From Aquibium carbonis (GTDB lineage Bacteria > Pseudomonadota > Alphaproteobacteria > Rhizobiales > Rhizobiaceae), in contig NZ_RWKW01000030.1 of assembly GCF_003970795.1 (NCBI RefSeq), positions 1-64,000 of the forward strand: a DNA stretch of 64,000 nt. The letters are read 5' to 3'. The translations under genes and the position numbers were made by a program. The notes below the pieces were generated by a model. That model had not been told where the DNA came from and ran no database searches. It saw only the letters and a list, made by a program, of their open reading frames with translations. Below are positions 17,277-25,115 of the stretch, piece by piece. Position 1 is the first letter of the stretch. The number at the start of each line of letters is the position of its first letter.

Positions 17277-18089
17277 TCAGATTGGCTGGTTGGTCGAATA
17301 GGATATCGCCGGGCCGAAGTCGCCGATGAGGTGGCGATGGGACGTCAGTCCCTGGCCTGGTATCCACAGGTGCAGATCGAAGGCCGGCGGCTCGAAGATG
17401 AAGGCGGAGGGGGCTTCGGCGCGAAGGTCGAGCGGAAGTTGATGCGCCACGCCCGGGGCGATCGAGGCGATGGTACCGCCCCAGCCGAGGACCACGGGTC
17501 GATGAACATGTCCGCAGAGGACGCGAACGACTCCGGGATATCGGGCGATCACCTCTTCGAGCGCAGCGCCGCCGGCACAGTTGATCGGATCCATGTGGCC
17601 GATCCCGGTCAGGAAGGGCGGATGGTGCATGAACACGATCGTGGGCCGTCCCATGTCGGCCGCCAGTTGACGGTCAAGCCAGTCGAGACGTTCGGCGCAG
17701 ACCAGGCCGCGGCTGAACTCGGCCTCGTCCAGCGTGTCGAGGCCGATCAGTCGCAGCGGATAATCGTCGATCACCTGATGCAGGAAACCGTCGGCGGGCA
17801 GCCAGGGATTGTCCGCGAAGGACTGGCGCATCGCTTCGCGCCGGTCGTGATTTCCCGGAACCACCGCCAGCGGGATTTCCAGCGGAGCCAGCAGACGGCG
17901 GATGTAGGCATATTCCTCGGGCGTACCCTTGTCGGCCAGATCGCCTGTGAACAGGACGATGTCGGGGCGCGGCGCCAGGGCATTCAGCGCCGCCACGGCG
18001 CGGGCGAGCGCGGCGCCCGTATCGAACCTGCCGAAGAACAGCTTGCCCTCCCCGGCGACGTGGGCATCCGTGATCTGTGCGATGAGCAT
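17277..18089 (-). CDS. Calcineurin-like phosphodiesterase (GpdQ-like)
   Basis: This 270-residue protein is a second class III phosphodiesterase of the window, with ITDAHV (D8, H10), FTGDLADKG (GD 49-50), PGNHDRR (79-84), MHHPPF (154-159) and CGHVHRP (192-198). All metal ligands of GpdQ are present. It is cytoplasmic. The ATG at 18089 has a clear AGAGGA site nine bases upstream. It is divergent from a Ugp-type ABC operon, and the 277-base gap holds a three-repeat PHO box. That predicts phosphate-starvation control of both and a role in hydrolysing imported glycerophosphodiesters. Confidence 0.87.
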   Translation of the reverse strand: MLIAQITDAHVAGEGKLFFGRFDTGAALARAVAALNALAPRPDIVLFTGDLADKGTPEEYAYIRRLLAPLEIPLAVVPGNHDRREAMRQSFADNPWLPADGFLHQVIDDYPLRLIGLDTLDEAEFSRGLVCAERLDWLDRQLAADMGRPTIVFMHHPPFLTGIGHMDPINCAGGAALEEVIARYPGVVRVLCGHVHRPVVLGWGGTIASIAPGVAHQLPLDLRAEAPSAFIFEPPAFDLHLWIPGQGLTSHRHLIGDFGPAISYSTNQPI

Positions 18090-18191
18090 TCGGGCCGTTC
18101 CTCTTCGATCGGTGAGGCGTGCACGTGGCATCCGCACTTGACGGGCGTATGACGGTTCCGGGGGGCGCGACCGGCAGCAAGTTTCAACGAA

Positions 18192-18220
18192 TTGTCATGC
18201 TGCCTTCACGGTCCTGTTAT
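18192..18220 (+). promoter_or_regulatory. PHO box (PhoB site) with three 11-bp phased repeats
   Basis: Three heptamers spaced exactly 11 bp apart resemble the PhoB half-site CTGTCAT/C: TTGTCAT at 18192, CCTTCAC at 18203 and CTGTTAT at 18214. The 18-bp core is TTGTCATGCTGCCTTCAC. It lies 103 bases before the phosphodiesterase start and 147 before the ATPase start, placing both divergent units under likely PhoB control. PhoB binding is inferred from spacing and match. Confidence 0.65.
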
Positions 18221-18266
18221 CGACCCACCCTAACAAACCCGTGCCGATGGCTCTGGAAACGGCACC

Positions 18267-18311
18267 CGATCCCAAACGGGTGCACGCAAGGATCGCTCAG
18301 ATTTGGGATCG
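18267..18311. repeat. Inverted repeat upstream of the second ABC operon
   Basis: Perfect 10-bp arms CGATCCCAAA (18267-18276) and TTTGGGATCG (18302-18311) flank a 25-base spacer, ending 55 bases before the ATPase ATG and downstream of the PHO box. It could form a leader hairpin or be a second regulator site. Confidence 0.5.
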
Positions 18312-18366
18312 ATGGTCGCAGCCGATGCGAGGGCGCGATCCTGTTCGAGGTGGATCTTCTACAGCC

Positions 18367-19524
18367 ATGGCTTCGCTCGAGATAGATGGCGTTTCGAAGC
18401 GCTACGGCGACAATCTCATTCTCGATGGCGTCAGCGTCGATGTGCCCGATGGGGCCTTTCTGACCCTGGTCGGACCGTCGGGATGCGGCAAGTCCACACT
18501 GCTGCGGATCCTCGCGGGCCTCGAGCTCCAGGACGCCGGCAGCCTGCGGATCGGCGGACACGAAGTCTCCCACCTGCGGCCCAGCCGGCGCGACATCGCG
18601 ATGGTGTTCCAGTCCTACGCGCTATACCCGCACATGACGGTCGCGCAGAACATCGCGATCCCGCTCATCCTGCGCCGCCTGCCGCTCTGGCAGCGGCTGC
18701 CGCTGATGGCGCGCCTGTTGCCGCAGGCGAGGTCGACCCTGGCGCGGATCGACGCCGAGGTGCAGGCCGCCATGGAGATGCTGGGCCTGACCTCCCTTGC
18801 GGAACGTCGCCCCGTACAGCTCTCGGGCGGACAGCGTCAGCGCGTGGCGCTGGGGCGGGCCCTGGTGCGCCAGCCGGCCGTGTTCCTGCTCGACGAGCCG
18901 CTGTCGAACCTGGACGCGAAGCTGCGTGTGCACATGCGCTCGGAGATCGCGCAACTGCATGGCCGGCTGGGCACGACCTTCGTCTACGTGACGCATGACC
19001 AGATCGAAGCGATGACGATGTCCACCCACGTGGCCGTCATGATGGAGGGGCGGCTCCTGCAGGTAGCCACGCCGTCCGAGATCTATGCCGATCCAGCCGA
19101 CCTGCGCGTCGCCGAGTTCATCGGCAGCCCCAAGATCAACGTCCTGCCAGCCCGGGTCGGAGCCGACGGAACGCTGACCGGCGTCGGCCTGCCGGTGTCT
19201 GGCAGCGTGGCTGCCGCGCCGGGAACCGCCGTGCAGCTCGGACTGCGCCCCGAGCATCTGATCTTGCGCCGGGGCGGCGGCAGGGGCACCGTGTCGGCCA
19301 TCGAGGATACCGGGCCGGAACGCTTCGTTTCACTGGTGCTGGACGCTTCGGACGCGCCTGTCGTGGCGCGGGTGGCGCCCGACCACTGCGCCGGCCTGCG
19401 GGTGGGCGACGACGTGTCGCTGGCCGTTCTCCCAGGCAAGGCGCTGGTGTTCGACCACGCCGGCGCGCGACTGGGCTTCGATCATCCCGCCATGACGCCG
19501 GGCGAGTTCGACCATGTCCGCTGA
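18367..19524 (+). CDS. ugpC: ABC transporter ATP-binding protein, UgpC type
   Basis: The 385-residue ATPase has Walker [10 protein letters not shown] at 36-44, Q-loop at 80-90, LSGGQ at 152-156, Walker B FLLDEP at 173-178, and a C-terminal TOBE domain starting at FIGSPKINVLPARV. Between the Q-loop and the signature it carries an insertion of about 20 residues (LPLWQRLPLMARLLPQ) that the other UgpC-like ATPase of the window lacks. The ATG at 18367 matches the family start; the longer frame from 18241 adds no homology. It is the first gene of an ATPase-permease-permease-receptor operon behind a PHO box, hence the ugp assignment. Confidence 0.85.
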   Translation: MASLEIDGVSKRYGDNLILDGVSVDVPDGAFLTLVGPSGCGKSTLLRILAGLELQDAGSLRIGGHEVSHLRPSRRDIAMVFQSYALYPHMTVAQNIAIPLILRRLPLWQRLPLMARLLPQARSTLARIDAEVQAAMEMLGLTSLAERRPVQLSGGQRQRVALGRALVRQPAVFLLDEPLSNLDAKLRVHMRSEIAQLHGRLGTTFVYVTHDQIEAMTMSTHVAVMMEGRLLQVATPSEIYADPADLRVAEFIGSPKINVLPARVGADGTLTGVGLPVSGSVAAAPGTAVQLGLRPEHLILRRGGGRGTVSAIEDTGPERFVSLVLDASDAPVVARVAPDHCAGLRVGDDVSLAVLPGKALVFDHAGARLGFDHPAMTPGEFDHVR

Positions 19525-20434
19525 CGTCGCCCTGTCGACCCGGCTCGGTCGCGCAAAGCGCCTGCGGCGCCTCGCCGAGGCAGCGACAGGCTGGGGGCTG
19601 GCGTTGCCGGCCGCCGTGCTGATGCTCGCGCTGATCCTGATCCCGACCGCTTCGGCCGCCCTGCTCGCCCTGACCGACTATCAGCTCGGCGCGCGGCGCG
19701 TCAGTTTCATCGGCGCCGCCAACTTCGTCGAGATGTGGCGTGATCGGGTGTTCTGGCAGGCCTTTGCCAACACGCTGATCTACACGGCCCTGACCGTTCC
19801 GCTCTCGGTCGGGCTCGGCCTCGGCGCGGCGCTCCTGATCGAGGCGGACCCGACGGGTCGCACGGCTTTCCGCACGATCTACTTCCTGCCCGTGACGGCG
19901 CTTCTGGTGGCCATGGCAACGGTGTGGGAGTTCATCCTGCACCCCCAGCTCGGCCTGGTGAACGTCGCCCTGCGCCAGATCGGAATAGCGGGACCGGACT
20001 GGCTTGCCAGCCCCGACTGGGTGCTGGCCTCGCTCGGCTTCATCTTCGTCTGGCAGCAGACCGGCTACAACATGATCCTGTTCCTGGCCGGGCTGAAGGG
20101 CATCTCGCCCGAACTCTACCAGGCCGCCCGCGTCGACGGGGCCGATCGCGGCGTGGAGCGATTCACCATGGTGACATGGCCGGGCCTGGCAGCGACCACG
20201 CTGTTCGTGACCGTCATCACCACCCTCTATTCGTTCCGGGTTTTCGACACGGTGGCAGCACTGACGCAGGGCGGCCCGTCCAATGCCTCGAACGTGCTCC
20301 TCTACAACATTTACCGCGAAGGCTTCGTCTACCTGCGCACCGGCTATGCCAGTGCCATGACGCTGGTGTTCCTGGCGCTGATCCTCATGGTGGCCATGGT
20401 GCAGATGCGCGCGCGGCGGGGGCATTCCGCATGA
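19514..20434 (+). CDS. ugpA: ABC transporter permease, UgpA/MalF type
   Basis: This 306-residue permease has six helices, beginning with WGLALPAAVLMLALILIPTASAALLAL. Its EAA loop is SPELYQAARVDGADRGVERFTMVTWPGL, and ALTQGGPSNASNVLLYNIYREGF follows as in UgpA/MalF proteins. It starts 11 bases inside the ATPase gene and ends in an ATGA overlap with the next permease, so the operon is tightly coupled. The symbol rests on the PHO box and phosphodiesterase neighbours, not on a defining substrate motif. Confidence 0.85.
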   Translation: MSADVALSTRLGRAKRLRRLAEAATGWGLALPAAVLMLALILIPTASAALLALTDYQLGARRVSFIGAANFVEMWRDRVFWQAFANTLIYTALTVPLSVGLGLGAALLIEADPTGRTAFRTIYFLPVTALLVAMATVWEFILHPQLGLVNVALRQIGIAGPDWLASPDWVLASLGFIFVWQQTGYNMILFLAGLKGISPELYQAARVDGADRGVERFTMVTWPGLAATTLFVTVITTLYSFRVFDTVAALTQGGPSNASNVLLYNIYREGFVYLRTGYASAMTLVFLALILMVAMVQMRARRGHSA

Positions 20435-21273
20435 GCGGGGGCCATCGCCTCGGCCGCCTCGCCCGCGCCGTGCGGCTGGTGGTGCTGACGATCGGGGCGG
20501 CGGTGATGCTGGCTCCCTTCATCTGGGGTCTCGCCGCCTCGTTCAAGCCGGCGGCCGAGATCTGGAGCGGATCGCTGCGGCTCCTCCCGGAAAGCTTCCA
20601 TGGATGGGAGAACTACACCGCCGCGTTCAATCGCGCGCCTCTGGGCCGGTTTCTCGTCAACGGGGTGATCGTCTGCGGGGGCATCCTGATCTTTCAGCTG
20701 ATCTTCGCCATTCCCTGCGCCTACGCGCTGTCCAAGCACCGGTTCGCCGGGCGCACGGTGATTTTCGGCGCCGTCCTGATCGGCCTGCTGATCCCCATCC
20801 ATGTCACGGCGATCCCGCTCTATCTGGGCTTCGCGCGGCTCGGTCTGCTCAACACCTACGCCGCTCTGATCGCGCCGTTCGCCATCTCGGTCTTCGGCAT
20901 CTTCCTGTTTCGGCAGTTCTTCGCCGCGATCCCCGACGACCTGATCGCTGCGGCACGCGTGGACGGGTTTTCCGAATGGGCGATCATCTGGCGCGTCGTG
21001 GTCCCGGCCTCCTGGCCAGCCATCACCGCCTTCGCGATCTTCTCGGTGACGAGTCACTGGAACGACCTGTTCTGGCCCTTCATCGTCATCCAGTCCACCG
21101 ATCTCGCGCCGCCCGCCCTGGGCGTCGTCTATTTCCGCCGCGACGAGAGCGGGGTGGATTTCGGCCCGATGATGGCCGCCACCGTGATCGTCACGGCTCC
21201 TCTGGTCGTCGCCTTTCTCCTCGCCCAGCGCCGGTTCATCGACGGCATCACGCTGAGCGGGGTGAAGGGCTAG
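20431..21273 (+). CDS. ugpE: ABC transporter permease, UgpE/MalG type
   Basis: The 280-residue permease starts inside the stop of the previous permease (ATGA). It has six hydrophobic segments and an EAA loop (PDDLIAAARVDGFSEWAIIWRVVVPAS). LLPESFHGWENYTAAFNRAPLGRFLVNGV is the typical periplasmic segment before helix 2 of MalG-type permeases. It completes the membrane channel of the PHO-box-linked importer. The binding-protein gene follows after 41 bases, an arrangement in which the receptor is last instead of first. Confidence 0.87.
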   Translation: MSGGHRLGRLARAVRLVVLTIGAAVMLAPFIWGLAASFKPAAEIWSGSLRLLPESFHGWENYTAAFNRAPLGRFLVNGVIVCGGILIFQLIFAIPCAYALSKHRFAGRTVIFGAVLIGLLIPIHVTAIPLYLGFARLGLLNTYAALIAPFAISVFGIFLFRQFFAAIPDDLIAAARVDGFSEWAIIWRVVVPASWPAITAFAIFSVTSHWNDLFWPFIVIQSTDLAPPALGVVYFRRDESGVDFGPMMAATVIVTAPLVVAFLLAQRRFIDGITLSGVKG

Positions 21274-21314
21274 GCGCGTCACCCCAAAACCCAACCGGAA
21301 ATGGAGCTTTCCCC

Positions 21315-22544
21315 ATGCGCGTACCCCTCCTCGCAGCCGCATTCGCCGGGCTTCTCGCCTTGCCCGCGGCCGCCAAGACCGAAATCACCGTGCAGTTCGT
21401 GCCGTGGATGGAAGGCATCTTCACCGAGATGAAGACGGCCTTCGAGGCCAAGCATCCCGAATACGAGGTGACGTTCCTCCCGCCCTACGCCGATTACGAC
21501 GACGGCCTGCAGCAGGTGCTGCGCCAGTCGATCAGCGGCCAGATGCCCGACGTCACCAACCAGGCGCTGAACCGACAGAAGACGCTGATCTCGCGCGAAC
21601 TGGCCGTCGACCTGACGCCCTTCATCGAAGCCGAGGCGGACTGGGTCGGCGAAGGCTTCGGCGGCCCGGTCACCGACGTCGCGTCGGAAGCGGGAAAGAC
21701 CTACGGCCTCGCCGTCGCGTTCTCCTCGCCGGTCGCCTACTACAACATGGAGCTGGTCGAGCGCGCGGTCGGCAAGATCGACGGCTTCCCCGCAACCTGG
21801 CCCGAGATGATCGCGCTGGCCGCCAAGATCGACGCCCTGGGCGACGACATCTCCGGGCTCTATACCACGGCGGACGAGGACTGGATCTTCCAGTCGCTGG
21901 TCTATGGCTCGGGTGGCCGGATGGCCAACGAGGACGGCACCGAGGTGATGTTCGACAAGGAGCCCGGCGCCCAGGCCTTCGACATCTTCGCCTCGATGCT
22001 GGCCGAGGGCGGCATGCCCGCGACCACGATGAACAATGCCGTGCAGCTCTTCTATGCCGGCAAGCTCGGCATCTTCCTGCAGTCCATCAACGGCCTGAAG
22101 CGCCACACCGACAACATCGGCGGGCGCTTCGAGGTCAAGACCGGGCTGTTCCCGCGCAATGCGCCCGATGGGACGCTGGCGGCGGGCGGCAACGTCAACA
22201 TGATCCTCACCACCGATCCGGAGCGGCAGAAGGCCGCATGGGACTTCGTCCGCTTCGTCTCGTCGGTCGAGGGTGGCGAGGTTCTCGTCAAGGCATCCGG
22301 CTACATGCCGCCGAACACGCTGGTCGCCGAGCGCATGAAGGCGCTGTATGACGCCAATCCGAACCAGGCGCTGAGCCTGCAGCAGCTGCCGATGCTCGGC
22401 GAATGGTATGCCTTCCCCGGTGACAACGGCCTGCGCATCCACGCCAAGATCACCGAGACGCTCCAGGCGCTGATGAATGGGCAGATGACGGCGGACGAAG
22501 CCCGGACCCGCGCCGCGGCGGACGTGAACGACCTTCTGAAGTAA
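21315..22544 (+). CDS. ugpB: ABC transporter substrate-binding protein, UgpB-like
   Basis: This 409-residue periplasmic receptor has a signal peptide (VPLLAAAFAGLLALPAAA, cleavage near residue 20). The ESAF1/UgpB features are EAKHPEYEVTFLPPYADYDDGLQQVLRQ, the VAFSSPVAYYNMELVERA segment, and AAWDFVRFVSSVEGGEVLVKASGYMPPN, which matches the late conserved region of UgpB. It ends the operon; a 15-bp-stem hairpin lies 110 bases downstream. PHO-box control points to sn-glycerol-3-phosphate or glycerophosphodiesters as ligand, an inference from context. Confidence 0.83.
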   Translation: MRVPLLAAAFAGLLALPAAAKTEITVQFVPWMEGIFTEMKTAFEAKHPEYEVTFLPPYADYDDGLQQVLRQSISGQMPDVTNQALNRQKTLISRELAVDLTPFIEAEADWVGEGFGGPVTDVASEAGKTYGLAVAFSSPVAYYNMELVERAVGKIDGFPATWPEMIALAAKIDALGDDISGLYTTADEDWIFQSLVYGSGGRMANEDGTEVMFDKEPGAQAFDIFASMLAEGGMPATTMNNAVQLFYAGKLGIFLQSINGLKRHTDNIGGRFEVKTGLFPRNAPDGTLAAGGNVNMILTTDPERQKAAWDFVRFVSSVEGGEVLVKASGYMPPNTLVAERMKALYDANPNQALSLQQLPMLGEWYAFPGDNGLRIHAKITETLQALMNGQMTADEARTRAAADVNDLLK

Positions 22545-22716
22545 GCGGCTTCAGCGCGCCGCCAGGAACCAGGTAGGGCTTTCGGGCCCGCCCATGGCCT
22601 CGATGCCGGCCGAAGTCGCGTCGTCGCGCAGCGCGCCATGCTCGGCGCCACAACTCGAACGGCCCGGGAGGATGCTCCCGGGCCGTTCGGCTTCAGGCAA
22701 TGTCCGCCAGGAGCTT
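22545..22716. other. Gap between ugpB and the island with remnant reading frame
   Basis: No intact gene. On the minus strand a short frame ending at 22551 reads GIEAMGGPESPTWFLAAR before its stop and looks like the C-terminal tail of a lost gene; the family is not recognised. The 22656-22689 hairpin lies in the same gap. Confidence 0.35.
22656..22689. terminator. Long perfect hairpin downstream of ugpB
   Basis: A 15-bp perfect stem (CGAACGGCCCGGGAG with its complement, loop GATG) ends 27 bases before the left island repeat. There is no T-run, so it could terminate the ugp operon weakly, protect its mRNA, or be a REP-like element. Confidence 0.5.
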
Positions 22717-22796
22717 GCTGCAAAACCGCCGCTCGGCCGCGATGCCAATCTCAGCCTAACCCATTGAAAAACAAGCTCGAGCGGGTGAAGGAAATC
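22717..22796 (+). repeat. Left island direct repeat (att-like)
   Basis: 80 bp, six mismatches to 29991-30070. The last 17 bases (22780-22796) equal the 3' part of tRNA-Gly(CCC), read from the minus strand, with one mismatch; the rest copies the sequence downstream of the tRNA. Confidence 0.75.
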
Positions 22797-23215
22797 ATTC
22801 ACCGGCCGATCACTGACAACGAGCGCTACTGGATCGATGTCATTCGTCTCGCATCAGACGATCGAGATCCGCCGCCGACGCTTCGGCAGACCCAGGCGTT
22901 TCGGTGCCTCTTCTCTGCCTTACAGCCGAACTACATCGCGCCGGCCGTCATTGCCGCCATGGATCTGCTCCAGGGCGGCGGCGGCGGCGTCGACGCGATC
23001 ATGCGCCTGCACCCTGGTGTCGGCGGCTGGGTCGGCGTCGACGAACTCGAGCGAGACCTGGTCCTACAAGCGCCCGGTTCGACCCACGCACCTATGGCAA
23101 GAGGTCGCTCTTGGATCTCCTCAAGGCACAGCGGCGGTTGCATCTCAGCCGCGATCCGGCGGAGCGCTGGCAGGTCCGGATCGTTTCGAGAACGCCCAGC
23201 CGAAGCGATGCATAG
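22797..23215 (+). pseudogene. Frameshifted fragment with an OST-HTH/LOTUS-like C-terminus
   Basis: One frame continues from the repeat with ITDNERYWIDVIRLASDDRD and later GGWVGVDELERDLVLQAPG. At about 23075-23079 the sense passes to another frame, which reads FDPRTYGKRSLLDLLKAQ followed by LHLSRDPAERWQVRIVS. Joined, the two parts resemble an OST-HTH/LOTUS domain, as found at the C-terminus of NYN-domain (LabA-like) proteins; the characteristic part is FDPRTYG-SLxDLL. One missing base would explain the break. No start or NYN domain is seen. The first part is not recognised and may belong to a different lost gene. Confidence 0.4.
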
Positions 23216-23244
23216 GAGATGTTCGCTATGGAGGCGGCGCATTG

Positions 23245-23940
23245 CTAGCGCTGCTGATCCCCGACGATGCAGCCATCCTCTAGCGTCAGGACGCGGTCGG
23301 CCAGGTCGAGGATGCGGGTGTCGTGGGTGACCATGACCGTCGTGGTGCCTCGGGCTTCCCCCAAGCGTTTCAGAAGGTCCACGACGTTGGCACCGCTTTC
23401 GCGATCGAGCGCCGCGGTCGGTTCGTCGGCAAGCACAACGTCGGGATTTCCGACCAGCGCGCGGGCGATCGCCACGCGCTGCTTCTGCCCGCCCGACAGG
23501 TTCGCCGGCAGATAGTCCATCCGGTCCGACAGGCCCAGAAGACCGAGCGCATGGGTTGCGGCGCGTTCGGCCGTCGCCTTGTCCACGCGCCCCTTCACCT
23601 GCAAGCCCATCAGCACGTTCTGCATGGCGGTCAGACTTTCGTGGAGATTGTGCGCCTGGAAGATGAAGCCCAGCCGGCGGCGCAGCGCCACGCCCAGCGC
23701 GGGGCGCGCGCCATGCAGTTCATGGCCGAGAAGGACGACCGAGCCGTCCTGCACCTCGCGCAGGCAGCCGAGCAGGGTCAGCAGCGTGGTCTTGCCCGAC
23801 CCGGACGGCCCGACGAGCACCGTCAGGCTGCCGCGCGCGATGGACAGGGAGACGTCGAACAGCGCCTGCTTGCGCGCCTCGCCGGCGCCGAACCAATGGT
23901 TCAATTCGCTGGTTCGGAGGGGAGCATCGTCGAGCGCCAT
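23245..23940 (-). CDS. ABC exporter ATP-binding protein, DevA/LolD/MacB type
   Basis: This 231-residue ATPase carries Walker A GPSGSGKTT near residue 42, Q-loop IFQAHNLHESL, signature LSGGQKQRVAIARAL and Walker B VLADEPTAALD followed by the H-loop VTHD. The short single-domain form belongs to the LolD/MacB/DevA group, which powers FtsX-like permeases. It starts two bases after the stop of the FtsX-like permease and is the last of three genes: membrane fusion protein, permease, ATPase. That is the DevBCA order. The cargo is unknown; DevBCA of cyanobacteria exports glycolipids. Confidence 0.88.
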   Translation of the reverse strand: MALDDAPLRTSELNHWFGAGEARKQALFDVSLSIARGSLTVLVGPSGSGKTTLLTLLGCLREVQDGSVVLLGHELHGARPALGVALRRRLGFIFQAHNLHESLTAMQNVLMGLQVKGRVDKATAERAATHALGLLGLSDRMDYLPANLSGGQKQRVAIARALVGNPDVVLADEPTAALDRESGANVVDLLKRLGEARGTTTVMVTHDTRILDLADRVLTLEDGCIVGDQQR

Positions 23941-23942
23941 GA

Positions 23943-25115
23943 TCAGAACAGGTCCGCCGGATCGGCGCCGGCCAGCCGACGTGTGGCGATGGCGCCCGAC
24001 ACCATGGAAAAGACCAGAGTCCCGACGAACACGATCACGATCATGCCGGGCGTCATCGCCAGCGGCAGGGTCGTCAGCTTGCCCATCAGGGTCAGGAGCC
24101 CGGTCGCGACCAAGGCGCCGGGAATGAAGCCGAACAGTCCGAGGATCAGTGCCTCCTCCAGCACGATGCCGAGGAAGAAGCCCTGGCCATAGCCCATCGC
24201 CTTGAACGTGGCGTATTCGCGCATGTGGTCGGCCACGTCGGTCGACAGCACCTGGTAGACGATGACGATCCCCACCAGCACGCCGATGATGACGCCGAAG
24301 CCGAAGATGACGCCCGTCGGCCGCCTTGTCTGCTGATAGGAGAGGTCATCCTTCCCGGCCTGGACGAAGCTGCGGATGCGCAGCGTCTTGTCCGAGACCA
24401 GGGCGCGCAGTTCGGTGCTGACCGTCTCGGGGTCCGCCCCGGGGCGCAACTTGAGGAGGATGTGGTCGGGCGCGGCCGACTGGCGAGCTGGAAGCAGCGC
24501 CAGGAATGTCTGGTCGGACACCATCATGTAGCCGTCGCCGCCGAAGCCGCCACCGCCCGCGAAGGTGTCGTAGAGGGTGAGCGTCTTGCCGGAGGTCTCG
24601 AACGACAGGGGCGACTGCGGGCGGATCCCCGCCGCCTCCTCGCGCGGCAGGCCACGCGACAGCCGGTCGAGCAGGCCCGCCATCTGGATCTGCAAGGGGC
24701 CGATCTTGGCGGCGATGTCCGGCGACAGGAAACCAGGCTGCGCCGGGTCGATCCCGAAGGTGGTCAGGCCGAGCGTCGTCGCGCCGCGCTGCCAGTTCAC
24801 GTTGGCCAGGAACAGGCCCATGCCCGCCGTCACGTCGGGGTGGGCCATGGCCTGCAGCATCCACTGGCGAGCCACGTTGCCGCCCTCGGACAGGGCGTTG
24901 GAATCGCTGGCGGAAATCATGATGTCGGCATTGAGGAAGCTGTAGGGCCTCAGCGTGGCCGTCGCCATCGAGTTCATGATCCCCAACTGGACGAACACGA
25001 GCACGTTGGCGAAGGCCACGCCCGCCAGCGCGGCCGCGAAGCGGGTGCGGCTGTGAGTCAGTTGCAGCCAGCCGATCGGCAGCCGCCCGAACAGGATCTC
25101 CAGCAGGCGACTCAT
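23943..25115 (-). CDS. FtsX-like ABC permease, DevC type
   Basis: The 390-residue permease has an N-terminal helix (FAAALAGVAFANVLVFVQLGIMNS), a large periplasmic domain, then three helices in the FtsX arrangement (VIFGFGVIIGVLVGIVIVYQVL, EEALILGLFGFIPGALVATGLL, MIVIVFVGTLVFSMVSGAIA). YQVLSTDVADHMREYATFKAMGYG is the conserved DevC/FtsX signature after helix 2. It overlaps the fusion-protein gene by four bases. With the ATPase and fusion protein it should span the inner membrane and push substrate toward an outer-membrane TolC-like partner not encoded here. Confidence 0.87.
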   Translation of the reverse strand: MSRLLEILFGRLPIGWLQLTHSRTRFAAALAGVAFANVLVFVQLGIMNSMATATLRPYSFLNADIMISASDSNALSEGGNVARQWMLQAMAHPDVTAGMGLFLANVNWQRGATTLGLTTFGIDPAQPGFLSPDIAAKIGPLQIQMAGLLDRLSRGLPREEAAGIRPQSPLSFETSGKTLTLYDTFAGGGGFGGDGYMMVSDQTFLALLPARQSAAPDHILLKLRPGADPETVSTELRALVSDKTLRIRSFVQAGKDDLSYQQTRRPTGVIFGFGVIIGVLVGIVIVYQVLSTDVADHMREYATFKAMGYGQGFFLGIVLEEALILGLFGFIPGALVATGLLTLMGKLTTLPLAMTPGMIVIVFVGTLVFSMVSGAIATRRLAGADPADLF

